From assembly GCA_019677205.1 (NCBI GenBank), contig JAAMXY010001515.1:1-30064 (forward strand): a stretch of 30,064 bases of DNA. The letters run 5' to 3'. A program made the translations under genes and the position numbers. The DNA is from Pinguiococcus pyrenoidosus (lineage: Eukaryota; Sar; Pinguiophyceae; Pinguiochrysidales; Pinguiochrysidaceae). Positions 1 through 12,512 of the stretch are shown here, one piece after another; positions within the stretch are counted from its first letter, which is position 1, and each line of letters starts with the position of its first letter. The notes beneath the pieces were generated by a model. It made no database searches. It worked only from the letters and a program-made list of their open reading frames with translations, and was not told the origin of the DNA.

Positions 1-3000
1 ACCCGAACTTGGCCCCCAAGAGCGTTGCCACGGCGAGCCCGATTGCCTTCGACTCCCCGGCAGCTGGTGTCATCCTCGACGGCAATCGATCAACGTGCGC
101 GAGGACGACGCCGAACATGCGGGGCAGCTTCCGCATCGACCTTCCCGTCGGGGCGATGCCGACCTCCGTCGTGGTTTTCGGTCGGACGACGGAGGACAAC
201 GGCGAGCCTCTGCCATGCGCGCAGGAGGCTCTTGGCATCGACGCGGCACAGATCTTCATCGACGGACCTGACATGGATCCGCTGCCGTTTGATGCCCTGG
301 ATCCCGTCGGTTTTCTCGCGCACTCGTGCCACGCTGTGTCGTACACGCGCGTCTCCAGATATGACATGCCCGCCGAGTATCTGGAGATTTCCAATGTGGC
401 GGCCAACATGCGGATCTGCGAGCTCGAGCTCTTCGTGGACGACGGCGCCGGCAACGAGATCAAGTTCGACCTGGGAGGGCATGTTGCCTACGTCGACACC
501 TTCACAACGATCCACCAAAGAAACGCCATCGGCGCCATCGACAACGACCCCGGCTGCAGCGGCTCTTATCCGGCCGGCGGCGGTCTCTTCGTGAACATCG
601 ACCCCCGCATTCTCATCCGTCGCATCTCCTTAAACTACCAGACCAGCGGAGGCGGAGCCGCAGGGGCCCCACGGGCACGCCTGACAAGCGGCATCGACCT
701 TGGAGCATTCCCACCTGCGTCTGGGACGAGTGGCACCATCGAGCTGAGCATATCCTCGGCGGCTTTGGATGCCCTGAGCTCGGCAAGAACCTTGGCCTTC
801 GACGAAATTCGGTCGGAGGTGGACTCGGAATGCGGCGTCGGCGCCTCTCGACGCGTCGCTGGAACGTACTATCAGGAAATCCCCGAGTCCACACCGTGCG
901 ACTGCCAGGCGGCATGTAACGCCGACCAACGCTGCGTGGCGTGGAGCTACAATCGCCATGCACGAGGGGTCTATCGGCAATGCTACCTCTCGGACACGGA
1001 GCAGACGATCCAGGCCATTTGGGGCGTGGGATTCGTCAGCGGCCTAAAGAACGCTTCGCCTTCGCCTTCCGCCAACTACGCCCTCACCGCCTCGGGCAGT
1101 CGACCCTTCGAGATTGCAGAGCTCGTTATCTTCGATGGCGTCTTGCCGCCCAAGCTAGCCAGGGAGTTTGAGCAGCACTTTGCCGAGCACTACGTGTATC
1201 TCTTCGGCGGCGAGCCTCTCCCACCACCCATCGTGACCCTGACGTCGGGTCTCATGCTGGAGAGCTCCGGGCAGCAGTGGGCGCAAGGATACCCAACGAA
1301 GTGGCGTCAGGAGGCATCAAACTTCGACAACCTTTCATCCGCGCAAAGGGAGAAGTTCGGATTGCATCCACTGGCGCACGCGGTGTCGGGAATCAGTACG
1401 TACCTCACCAGCGACTATCTCGAGATGCCTTGCCTAGTGCGCACGACTCCGTCCGATGCTGTAACGAAGTGGGCCTTTGACCCCCTCTACGCGACCGCCT
1501 TCACCGACGGCGCCCAGCGCCGACGGGACAGCTACGGCGTCGAGATCGAGTCCCTCAGCATCTGCCGCCGCCTGGGAACCGCGGCTAGCGCTCTGCGCAC
1601 CTTGAAGCCGAGCACCGTGTGTGGCCTGTCGAGCCTCTCCGACGCGAACCCAACCTGTCAGCCCACCCGTCTCGTCGGCGTCTGGTCCGGCGCTGGCGTG
1701 GCCCTCAGCTGGCTCCCGGGCTGCCGCGCAGGCGTCAAGTACCAAGTCCTCCGGGACCGAACGACGCAGATCGGCGGTGACTTCATCCGCAGCGTCGAGA
1801 ACATCGAGGGTCCTGTCTCCCCTGAGGAGCAGCAGGCCTTCTGCTCCGAATGGATCGAACCAGGCGCTCAGGTCATGGACGTCGATCCCACCGCCCTGGC
1901 GCGCGTCGGAGAGGAGATTGAGTACTGCGTGAGGTCGCTGGTGCCGCTGGAGACCGGCGACGTCGCAAGCGACTGGCGCTGCACCACCGTGTCCATCGGC
2001 TGGCGAAGCGTGCTCCAAGCAGAAGTGTCCGCTGAGGCTGGCGGAGCGCCGCGCCTCGGCGTGGGCATCGATGCCGTGGTCTGTGGCATCGGGGAGGCCG
2101 ACTGCGAGTACACGCGAGCGACCAGTGCCTGGCGCCACACTCTCCCTGACGGCGGTATCACCCTGGCTTTCTCCGCTTTCTCCACCGACTCCAGTCTGAT
2201 TCCTTACAACCCCGAGCGCGATCTGAGCACCGTCACTTGCGCCGATGCGGAGGGCCAGACGATTACTGGGCACCCGGACTTTGCCGTGACCATCGACGGC
2301 GACGTCGGCATCGCATGGTTCAAAGAGACGCCGCGGTGCTTTCTTCAGGTAGTGTTCCTGCTCCACACCAGGCACCGTCATGAAGCATGCGGCTTGCACG
2401 TTGCTAACATGCGTGATCTTTCATCAACAGTTTTCGCAGTTCTCTTCGGACGGTCACACGGCCACGTTCCACGTGGATGACGTGGGCACCATGCAGCTGA
2501 AGGACCCCGTGGTGGGCTTCTCGTATCACTTCGTGGTGGAGAGGAGCCCCAGCTGGGAGTACATGGCCGAGCAGTGCCGCGATACCTGCCAGCTCACGGG
2601 CAACGTCGAGCAGAGCGGCGCCTTCAAGTTCTCATCGTCCACGATCTTAGATCTACAACATCGGTCTTTCTGCGTCCGCTACAAGCATCGGTGCCCGACG
2701 GGACTGCTGGGCCAGCTGGCGCAGCGGGGCGCCCTTCTCTTCGGCAGCGACGACGCGACGCGCACGAACGTCCTCTGCTCCCCATACGAAAACGAGTGGG
2801 CATACTTCAACGAACTGTCGGACTCGTACCAATGCTGCCAGGGCGCTCTACCTCAGGACTGGGATTCCTGCAACCGGCACTTCACCAGCTGCGATGCGAG
2901 CGCGGCGAGCACGAGCTCTGAGCCCTACCAGCAGAAGGAGGTGCGCGTCTTCGTCGAGACCGGAACCGCGCACTACGAAGAAGAGCAGGAAGTCGAGGAG

Positions 3001-6000
3001 GCACGCCTCCCTTGGATCGACTTTGCCTTCGGTGAAGAGCGCTACAGCGAAAGCATGGACGTCACCCTCGTCGACCCTGCGGGAAGTCGCATCCTGCGTG
3101 GAGGGCCGGAGATTACGGTCGCCAACGCGCTGGTGGCCAGGACCGACAGGTTTTTCTTCGCCAGGAGCAACGCAGAGGGCGGCGCCCAGCTTACGATCTC
3201 GGATCCCTTCGGAACGCCCTCAGCGTCCCGACGGGTCCGCCTGTACCCGTTCACCACGTCCGCATTCCTGAATGCGCAAGGCACACACGTGACGACTACT
3301 CTTCACCACTTTGGGTCTGAGGACGCCGTCCCGCTTCATGGCGGCGGTGGCTTTGAGGTGACCGCCCAGGACGATCGCGTCCGCATGGTTTCTCTGCTAG
3401 ACGCGACATCGGTAGTCGTCCCGGTGCACGTCTCCCATAGCAGCATCGGTCCCCAGTGCGGCTCCGAGGACGTCTACATGTGCAGCTTTGATGAATCCGG
3501 GACCATCCGATACTCATGCGAGAAGACAGACAAGGACGGCATGGCTTTCCTCTCGGTGCCTCTTGGACAGAACGTTCTCGTTCGCAACGGGTGCCCGGCG
3601 TCGCCCGCTGACCAGGTCGACGATTGCAGCGTGGACGGCGACATTAAGATCGGAAGAGAAGTTACCCACAACGACGAGACGCAGGCTTCGTCGACGGTCA
3701 TGTTGGTCACCGTCTCGGACGCCCTCAACGGAGTGGTCCAGCGCTTTGCCGAGCAGTCCATGCGGGCCCTCAAGGCTCGCGTCGGAGCTGGGCGCTTCGA
3801 CGACGCTGCCATCGACGGCTTTCGCACGGTCTATCCACTGGCCTTTGATGTTGTCGAAAGCATGTCCATCAATCTGACGCATGCCGAGAGACCCGAGTGC
3901 AACGCGGCGTACGAGCTCTCGGACCTGAGTCCCTCGAAGGACTTGCGCCTCTTTGAGGTGATCATCCCGTCGGACCTGGCCTACCAAGTCGAAGCTGTCC
4001 ACACTACGAGCGGCGACGTCACGGCTGGCGGCGCAGCAGTAGGTCAGTACATGAGCTCGCTGCCTGCGCAGCTTGTGAATGAGACCGACGCTCAACCGAT
4101 CGTCGAGTTCATGTATCGAAAGCCTGCGGTCGTCACCGCGCGATTCAGTGTGTCCAACGCGCCCTTGAGCTCCTGCACGAATCGCAACGCGGAAGAGATC
4201 TTCGGCGTCGACGCCATGGGGCCCGGGGGCAGCCCAACCCGAATGGACGTGAGCCTCATCGCCAGAGAGCACTACGACAGCGCGGTCGGCGAAGTCGCTC
4301 TTGACGCCTACCTCGACCTTCTTCCCGGTCAGATGCTCACGGAGGACGCCGTCGCGGCGGCTCCTGAGGCGCGACGAGTCGTCGACGCCAGCGGTCCCGA
4401 AAGACAGGTCCAGCTTCTGAGCGACACGGAGGTCAGCGCTCTCGTGCCCTGTCCACCGTCCTCGAGCGGCTGCGCGGTTGCGGGTTACGTTCCTTGCGTG
4501 GACGCCGAGGGATGCAGCATCGCCGGTGACGACATCTCCGGGACGGTCTATCAAGTCTCGTACGCGGCGCTGAACACGCCGGAGCGCTTCTCGCCCTACA
4601 CGAGGACCATCCGCGCTCGCTTCCGCCCCGCCCTGGAGGATGTCCCGTCCGCCATGCAGCAGGAGCTTCTCACTACGGACTTCGTGGACTTCAAAATTGT
4701 GATCGCAGGCGATGTGCCGATCTCCTTCAACCAGGCTCTGAAGCTTCCCGAATTCGTTCCGTTCATCATCCTGCGTAACCCGCCCGGCGGTGGATCCGTG
4801 TCCACCTGGGACAAGGGGAGCATGCTCTCCGTAGGCCTCTCCGTGGCGCAGGCGGACAGCCTCGGAGCGAAGACCATGCTCTCAGGAAGCCTGGGAATCA
4901 AAATGGTAAGCATTGCCACGTCCTCCCCTCTCCTCTGCTTCCGCGACAGCTGAACGATGCGTCGTCTGCGCCTTCACAGGATCAAAAGCTGAACGCAGAT
5001 GTGTCCATCGGTACGAGCCACAGTCGTGCATTGCCATCCTTCCCCTCGTCTCTATGCTAATTGGCGCAATCGACACGCAGCTCCCTTGGGGATCGGAACC
5101 GTGATAGGAACCATCTCGAACCTCGCCGAGGCGGAGAAGACGCACAAGGTCGGCGTCGAGCTGGAAGCCACCAACGGCGCGGGATTCAATCAGGGAGACT
5201 CCATATCTTTCAAGGCCGGTCTGAGCATCTCCACGTCTGCGGACATGGTCGGAGCCTTCGGTGACGTCTTCGTCACCCCGACGCTGGCTATTCGCATCCA
5301 GACGGAGCTCCCCATCGCCTTTGTCGACGACGACGAAGATCCCGATCGCTGCGGCGGTCGCGAGCTACAGGAGAAGACCACTTGGTCGATTCTCGGTGGC
5401 GAGTCCGCGAGCGTCGAAGAAGCCTTGCAGAAGTACCGACGGGCAACTGTCAACGGCACCATCGACGTGGAGGCCGACGACGCGAGCATTCACTTGCAGA
5501 ACTACGCTCGCCTTGCGCTGAGCGACGACAGCTGGAATGCTGTGGCCTTTCATAGCGTGAACGACATCATCATCAAGCGAATCCCGCAGCTTCAAGCTCG
5601 CTGCGCCGAGGAATGGAATCGCCTGTGGTGCTACTACCCGTCCGTCCCAAGCTCCCAGCTGCAGGGGCTCAACGCCGCGTACAGCTTCTTCAACGAGGAC
5701 AGCGGCCGGAACTTCTGCAACATCGACTTCACCAACGGACCGGACTGCTCCTTCGTCGAGCAGCCCGAGGCGGAGAGCGAAGCGGACGCAACCTTTGCGC
5801 TCGCGCGCCTGGAGGCGACGCTGGAGGCCATTCGCGGCTGGGGTAAAGCTCTGCAACTCAACGAGAATCTCAAGGACGCGGCCGTGCCATTCCGAACGGG
5901 GGAGCTTGTTCAGTCACCGATCGTCCAGAACCGGCAGGAGCTGCCCGAGGCCGCTTACAGCGAGCTTCGCGCACAAGAGGATCGCGTCGACGACGTCGCG

Positions 6001-7580
6001 GAACGGGACGCTCCGGATCCTCTGGCCGAGATCGGCTTAGGCGGCGGCAGCCCCTTGAGCGCGGCCATCGAGGCCGGCACCGACGCCCTTACCTCGAACC
6101 TCTTCAGCGACAATGCCGCCAAAGCGAATGCTTTCCAGAACAGGCTCCGCCCTTCGGTGTCGGCGGAGGCGTCGATCGTTTCCTTCGGCGGCGGAGGCAT
6201 CGGAATGGACTACACCTTCACGTCGACCCAGTCCTCGTCCCTGTCGCTCACGATGTCCAAGCAGATCAGCGCCACCGGGAAACGGAGCACGTCCACATCC
6301 GGCGGCGTGATTCTCACGATCTTCGACTTCGACTACGAAAGCTCGGCTGGAGGGGCTGTGAAGGACGATGAGCAAGGCGCCGAGTCGCTTGGCACAGAAA
6401 CCACAGTGGGAATCCATCTCTCGGACCCCGACCGCGCGGACGTCTTCGACGTTCGCATTCTGCGTGACCCCGTCTACGGCACGCCGGTGTTTGAGACGCT
6501 TGCAGGAAGGAGCCTATGTAAGTGAAGGAGAAGCGGGACTTCGTCCACCACCGACCGACCCGCAACACAAGTGCGCTAATCGCATGGACGCAACTCTTCC
6601 CCTTAGGCCCGCACGAGCACGGAACGGAACCCCTGCATGTAAGCCCTCTGATGTCGATCGGCGGAATCTTGCTCCCGCTTCAGTGATCTCACGAACTTCG
6701 GTCGCCCTCTGCAGCAATTTGACGTCTTCTTCGCCTCGGACGTGAACGAGCTGGACGAGTCGGGGTCGACAGTCTCTCGCAAGGCCCGATCCGTGTCGCG
6801 CCCCCTTGACGCCGATCCGGGAACGGCAGCAAGCTTCACGATGGACATTGTCAACTACGATCCAACCGGCGAGACCGTGAGGCTGTTTGCTGAAGTCGCC
6901 GCCCCCAGCGACGTGCCAGTTGACGACTCCTTCCCCACACACGGCCTCTATGGCGTGCGCCTGGAGGTAACACCTGCAGGAGAGCAACGCAAGCGTCGAC
7001 GTCAGGCGCGACGACTCAACTTCGTTATCCAATCCGCTTTGCCATCGCACAGGGCGACTTCATGGTGGAGACGGGAACGTACCTTCTGCCCATTCTCAAT
7101 GGCAACTCGCGCGCGACGTGGCGTGTCGACTTCGTGCCGCACAGCGACGATGAGCGCGACTTCGAGGTGCGCGAGGCTCGCTTCCGGCAGCAAGGCAGAC
7201 TTGATTACGCCGGCAACCCTCACTCCGGGCGCCTGTACTGCAACGTCGAGCTCCGCCTCTATTCCATCTGCGAGTACGAGTTCTCCGCGGACGACGGCGT
7301 GAAAGGCTTTCGCTACGATGCCTCCGACGCGTCGATGCAGCTTTGCTCCCAGTACGATCCGGTCCACGACCGCAACTCCTTCGCGCCGTCGGTGTCGTGC
7401 TATGACGAGGTCGCGCCGGAGGTCTTCGACGGCCTTGGCTTCTCGGGCGTCCAGTTCGTGGCGGAGCGGCCGCTGCAGCAGATGCTGCTCGTCCCTTGCC
7501 TGAGCTTTGACTCGGAAACCGACCTCTGCGACTTATCCAACTACCCCGACGGCGTCGCTCCATGCGAAGGGATGGTGTAG
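1..7580 (+). CDS. Very large secreted multidomain protein, 5' end outside window
   Basis: Seven exons: 1-2348 (frame open to the window edge), 2431-4905, 4950-5010, 5081-6517, 6607-6638, 6715-6966 and 7053-7580. All junctions are GT/AG with matching phase; the second exon could instead start at 2440. About 2,376 residues are visible. The early part has discoidin-like beta-sandwich stretches, then a PAN/Apple-like Cys module (about nt 850-1010, with motifs PCDCQAAC and CVAWSYN). A jelly-roll-like segment (nt 1075-1200) and a fibronectin-III-like segment (nt 1660-1990) follow. The remainder is rich in beta-strand, Cys, Gly and Ser patterns I cannot name. No membrane span was seen, and the last exon ends at TAG 7578-7580. 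The domain types imply an extracellular or cell-surface adhesion or matrix protein; ligand unknown. The signal peptide would lie upstream of the window. Domain names rest on motif reading and are tentative; the gene and its splicing are well supported. Confidence 0.8.
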
Positions 7581-7957
7581 CTGCGAAGGACAAAACGAGC
7601 CGGAGTCCAGACGAGAGTGCTGAACGAAATTCCGCCATAGAACCTGGTGGGCAGAGGCCCCGGTGAGCATGGCAGCGAAGGTTTCGAGGGCGTGCCTGAA
7701 GAGAAGAGTGCGAGACTGCAGATGGCGATCCTGCCCGAGCAGAGGCTCGAAATGCCGCGGGTAGCAATGCAGTTGAGACGAGGATCGTCGCAGCAGCTTC
7801 CAGCAACTGCGCTTTTTCTTGGCACTTGCAGGTCTATGAGCTCGGTCGGTGGCGGCGATCCTCAAGCATTTCACAGCTTTGCGCCCACCCCCTCCTGCCT
7901 CTGGGATGCATCTGATTTTCACCGACTTTCGTGCAGCTAACACCACTTTGGCAAAAT

Positions 7958-7995
<38 letters not shown>

Positions 7996-8493
7996 TTAGG
8001 GGAGCCACCAAAAAGTTCCACTAGCAAGGGTTGCGAAGATGGCTACCATGTTGAGAGCATTGGCGACAGAGCTTCAGGGCAAGAGGTGCATTTCCCGCAT
8101 CCAAAGGCCGCCGCTGGAACTTGAGATGGGTCGCCCCTATCATATCGTGCGTCGATGGCCCTGTCGTTGTGCTTCGTGGCTCGACGCCATGGCGCCACGA
8201 GGGATTGTCCTTAAACTTCATGGGGCGCAAGGAGGTGTCACTTGACTATCACGTGAGATGTCTGTTGGGCCGTCCGTATTCGCGCAATCTACGGAGCTGC
8301 AACTTCCCCCATTGGCTCCGCAGCTTGTGGAATCTGAATTACGACCCAGGATTGGCTGAGAAGACCCTCCCAGCTGCACCAAACCCAATCAAACCAAGCG
8401 CAGACTTCGTGGTGGCCCTGTTCTTCAGCCGCACAAACGAATCCGCTGCTTGGCCGCCATAAATCCTTCTGCAAGCGCATCTCCCGCGCCACC
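7581..8493. other. Intergenic region without a convincing gene
   Basis: This stretch lies between the secreted-protein gene and the leucine-rich-repeat gene, both on the + strand. It holds a GA microsatellite at 7961-7994. One small open frame at 8039-8245 (+, 68 codons) has a fair start context but no recognisable domain, and I do not call it a gene. The minus-strand frame 8027-7533 is open mainly because the GA repeat has no stops. There is no AT-rich island here, unlike several other upstream regions in the window. The end of the large gene could be extended with poor splice sites near 7577, but I found no convincing continuation. Confidence 0.5.
7961..7994. repeat. (AG)n microsatellite
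   Basis: Eleven AG units run from 7961 to 7982; after an interrupting AA, a further AG run reaches 7994. It lies about 500 bp upstream of the leucine-rich-repeat gene start and is likely to vary in length between strains. Confidence 0.95.
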
Positions 8494-9970
8494 ATGGCGT
8501 TTCCTCGGCACGCGCGGCGCTCGGGCCCGAGTCCCACGTCTCGGGTGATCCTGGTGCTCGTGACGCTGGCGGTTCTCACGTATGTGTACTTCATGAAGAA
8601 GGTGTCGGACAAGTACCATGTGGAAGTCGGGGCGGAGAACCTGAGGCAGGAGAAGCGCTCGGTTCGAGCGACCAAGTTCGCCACGGAGCTCGCCAGCTAC
8701 GTCGGCTCGAGCAGCAAGGGGCAGCAGCTCACGGGGGACGAGGTCAAGGAGCTGCGGCGAGAAGTTGCGACGCGCATCCACGATGTCTTCGAGAAGCCGG
8801 GCGACATCAACGCGCCTCGGCGGGTCCTAGACCTCTCCGCCATGGCGCTCACGAAGCTTCCGGACGACATGAGCATCCTCGAGGAGGCCTATGAGGGGCA
8901 CGGCGTGACGGACTTCCTCCTGAGCGACAATGCCCTCCGGTCTCTGCCAAACTCCATCGGCTCCATGGCGAGGGTGGAGAAGCTGTACCTGCGAGGCAAC
9001 CGGCTCGTGTCCCTTCCGGACAATCTAGGGGATCTCAAGGTAGGCGCGATCTCGGGGGAAGGCGCATCGATGCGACCGGGGCTCAGGGGCGCCACCGACA
9101 GGTTCTGGAGAAGCTGGACGCGAGGAAGAACCAGCTCACCGCGGTTCCGGACAGCCTCGCCGAGTGCATCAGCCTTCGGTACCTGGATCTCAGCAACAAT
9201 CGGCTGACGGCGCTGCCCGACAGCTTCAACAACCTGATTCACATCGAGGTGCTGAACCTGAGGGGCAACGGCCTCGACGGATCCCACACCCACGCCCTCA
9301 CGACCATGGTCAACCTTCACAAGCTGATCCTAACGGACAACACGCTTGGCTACCTGTCGGAGGAGTTTTCTGCTCTTAAGAACCTAGAAGTCTTGAATCT
9401 GGAGAACACGGGTCTCGTCATCCTGCCGGAGTTCATAGGCTCCCTCAAGAAGCTGAGGGACCTGAACGTGAGCTACAACAAGCTTCGGGAACTCCCCAGG
9501 TCCTTCTCGGATCTACACAGCCTCCAGGACCTCACCTTGCGCAACAACGAGTTTCCAGTGCTGCCGCCGATCTTGAACGAGATGACCCAGATCAAGTCCT
9601 TGGTCCTCCGGTAAGCTGCTGTGCTTGTTCATGTAAGGGTCCATGCCAACCTGGCCGGTTCTCACCTTCTCCCGCCTCCCTCCCCGTGCTCCCCCCGCTG
9701 CCCAACAGCGACAATCCGATGTGCGTGAACGGGCGGCGATACTGTCCCTTCCCCCCTCACTTGAGGGACTCGAGCGAAAGCGCCGACAGCCAAGAGAATT
9801 CCGAAGGTCCGCCGAGCGGCACGACGGCGGCAGGGCAGTCCGGGTCCCAGTTGTTAAACGAAATTAGAGAGCGGCCCGTGAGTCCCGCCTTTCGTGCTGT
9901 GGTGGAGGCTGCGCAGGCCGCAAGGGAAGCTCCAACCACGGTTGGCGGCGGCATAAACGGTTTCGTGTGA
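8494..9970 (+). CDS. Membrane-anchored leucine-rich-repeat protein
   Basis: Three exons: 8494-9039, 9102-9610 and 9709-9970, giving 438 residues. The start sits in a strong context (GCCACCATGG). A short basic N terminus is followed by one hydrophobic span (about residues 18-36, ILVLVTLAVLTYVYF) with no clear cleavage site, so a signal anchor is likely. About ten leucine-rich repeats with the LxxLxLxxNxLxxLP pattern run from about residue 110 to 360. Both introns interrupt the repeats and the repeat register continues exactly across them, which supports the splicing. The Cys-containing end of the repeat block (NPMCVNGRRYCPFP) and a polar tail of about 75 residues follow. Repeats of this SHOC2/RSU1-like type bind proteins; the partner is unknown. 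With a type II orientation the repeats would face the lumen or outside, with type III the cytosol; the sequence does not decide. Confidence 0.87.
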
Positions 9971-10125
9971 CGCACACCCTGATGCGCAGGCTGGGTAGCC
10001 TGCCGAAAGCAACTGCATACTTTCGTTCACCCCGGGCTTGGCTCTGGACTTCACGCGCAGGACTACCAACACAAACGGCCTCGAGACACTACTGCACTAC
10101 GGAACGGAAACGGGTGGCGCGTCGC

Positions 10126-12170
10126 TCAGGATTTGATGCCCATGGAGGCCTTCGTCATCTGGATGAGCGCGCTAGCCTTGCCCAGAATTCCCTCATTGTA
10201 CATCAAGCCGACCATGCTCTTCCCGAAGTCCAGGCCCACCTCCGCGATGGGATACTGGAGCGGCCCGGGAATCGACGTCCGGATGAAGCTAAAGGTGTCG
10301 ACGACCACGCTCTTCATGAGGCAGCACGCACGCAGGCCTTCGGGGCCCGCGAAACGATCGAAGCCGGACTCCTTGATTCCCCCGAAGGGCAGGGACTGCA
10401 CCAGATAGTTTACGCCGAAGTCGTTCACCGTGGTCATGCCCGCTCGGATGCGATTCCCAATCCGCGTCGCGCGCTTTTGGTCGTTGCTGAACACAGCGGA
10501 GCCAAGCCCAAAGTCGCAATCGTTGATGATCTCCACGGCCAGCTCGTCGTCATTGTTCGGGACCGTCATGACCGCCATGACAGGCCCGAAGACCTCTTCG
10601 TTGGCGATCCGCATGGTCTTGTTCACCCCGGTCAGCAGCGTTGGCAAGTAGAAGTTTCCGTCCCAATCCTTGTTCTGCCTCCCGCCCACCAGCAGCTTGG
10701 CGCCTTTCGCCACGGCATCGTCCACAAGCTCTTGGATGATCTCGATCTGCCGAGGCATCACCATTGCGCCCACGTCGAAAAGGCCGTGGCCAAGGGCCGG
10801 TCCCTGCCGCAGCTTCTCGATCATCGGCTTCACCGTTGCCACGAACTCCTCTTGGATGCCTTCGTAGCAGAGGATGCGCTCGATGCCGCAGCAGTTCTGC
10901 CCGGCGTTCTGGAAGCAACCGCGCATCGCCATTGGGACCACTTCGCCGAGCTTCGCATCTTCGCAGATCACGAGGGGGTCCTTCCCGCCCAGCTCAAGAA
11001 TCACCGGCTTGAGGTGCGGAGCCGCTCCTTTCATGACCATCCGGCCAACGCCAGGCGAGCCGGTGAAGATGATCTTATCAATGTTCTTGCAAGCAACGAG
11101 CGCCGCGCCGGCTTCTCCAAAGCCGGTGACAACCTGTTGGCATTCCCGGTTAGAACGGCATCTGTTCGCACGTGCGAGGGCGCGCGCTCCGGAGCGTGGC
11201 TGGCAACAGCACGGGGGGCTGACCTGCACAAGATCCGGATCGTGACCACAGGCCCGCAGCGAGGCCTGCACGATGCGGGAGAAGTACGCGCTGCTCCAGG
11301 ATGTGTATTCCGACACTTTGCTGACCACGGCATTGCCCGCGAAGATGCCAGAGACGACGTGATTCATGACGTTGTGGAACGGATAGTTCCAAGGTGCAAT
11401 TACGCCGAGCACGCCAAGCGGGTGGTACTCCACGTACGAGGTCTTGTGCATCATGAGCGGCCCATTCGGGCGCACCTCCCTCTGCAGCCACTTCTCCCCG
11501 TTGGCGCAGACGCAGCGGATCTTCTCACAGGTCGTGAGCACCTCGCCAAGCAGTGCGTCAAGAAGCGGCTTGCCCGAGTCCCGCGAGGCCACGCGGCAGA
11601 TCTCGTGCACGTGGCCAGTGATGTACTTCTGCATCGTCATCAAGACTCGTCTCCGCTCGGCGAAGGTGGTGTTTACCCAAGCCTCCTGCGCTTTCTTCGC
11701 CTTCAGCACGACCTCCTCGACCCGCTCGGGGGTCATCGCCTCCACTTCTCCAAGAAGCTGCAGGGTACCCGGCTCGAAGCAGCGGATCACCCCCGGATGC
11801 TTTGGATCCTATTGCCAAACGAAAATGGCTTCCTTCAGACCGCTGCTACCTTCTGTCTCATGGAAAGAACCAAGACAGAGATAACAAGAAGTCGCTCGCC
11901 GCCTACCTGAATCTTCATCTCCGGATGCGCTGGTCCCTTGAGCTCGTCGGCTTCCTCCGTCTCCGTCAGCTCCACTTCGATGCTTGGCACGGAGGGCCTG
12001 CTCAGTGCCGGGATCGAGTTGGTGAGGCCCGGCTGCTCCGCAAAGAAATCCATTCCATGTTCCACGTACCCGGAGAAGGTCCACAGGAGTATGGGAAGCG
12101 CTACGGCCAGCGCCACCGCCAGCGCCACATGGGTAGGGCTAGCCTCCTCAAGCACCTGGCGCAGATCCAT
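10126..12170 (-). CDS. ALDH22: Membrane-anchored aldehyde dehydrogenase, ALDH22/Msc7 type
   Basis: Three exons on the minus strand: 12170-11907, 11808-11224 and 11133-10126, giving 618 residues. The chosen ATG (12170) has G at -3 and +4; an upstream in-frame extension has no ATG. Residues about 14-32 form a membrane span ahead of the catalytic domain, a layout shared by plant ALDH22A1 and yeast Msc7. Family motifs are present: APWNYP, ELGGKDP with the general-base Glu about residue 331, GQNC with the nucleophile Cys about 364, EEVFGPV, and PFGGIKESG. It should oxidise an aldehyde to the acid with NAD(P)+; the natural substrate of this branch is unclear. The second intron (11134-11223) is 90 nt, lacks an in-frame stop and begins GTCAGC, so its retention would add 30 residues without a frameshift. 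It is tail-to-tail with the leucine-rich-repeat gene (155 bp). Confidence 0.92.
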
Positions 12171-12512
12171 GACTTCGGACTCCGCTCCTCTCGCGCGGTG
12201 CGGCGCCTTGATGGACCGCAACGTGTCCGATCCGCCGTCGTCCCGTATCGAAACTGGAGCTAGGATTGCTCGCTATACCCACAGAGCGGCCTTCCATCAA
12301 CGACGAGAAGACGAGAATGAGCTGAAGCCTCCACAAGGAAACCTTGCTTTGGTGTCGCGTCGCGACACAGATCCAAAGGGGATCTCTTCGCAGCCGATGT
12401 TCGCCTCACGTCGGTCTTGGCCGGAGAAAGAACTTCCGTTGTTGCGTTTTCGGTGCGGACTCGTCCAAGCCGAGTGCGGCAAGCGAGCGCACGTCCGACG
12501 GCCTGTGTCAGG
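12171..12512. promoter_or_regulatory. Shared upstream region, ALDH22 (-) and orphan membrane gene (+)
   Basis: These 342 bp separate two divergent start codons and must hold both promoters if the start calls are right. The region is GC-rich and, unlike most other head-to-head gaps here, contains no AT-rich island and no obvious TATA box. The + strand start is the less certain of the two. Confidence 0.5.

Noticed and set aside
1434-4554. Long minus-strand open frames (for example 1434-2399 and 3514-4554)
   Set aside because: They oppose the continuous secreted-protein exons and have low-complexity, Arg/Gly/Ala-rich translations typical of antisense shadows.
9967-11910. 647-codon open frame on the + strand across the ALDH22 gene
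   Set aside because: It is antisense to a conserved dehydrogenase and stays open because of GC-rich third positions; it resembles no protein.
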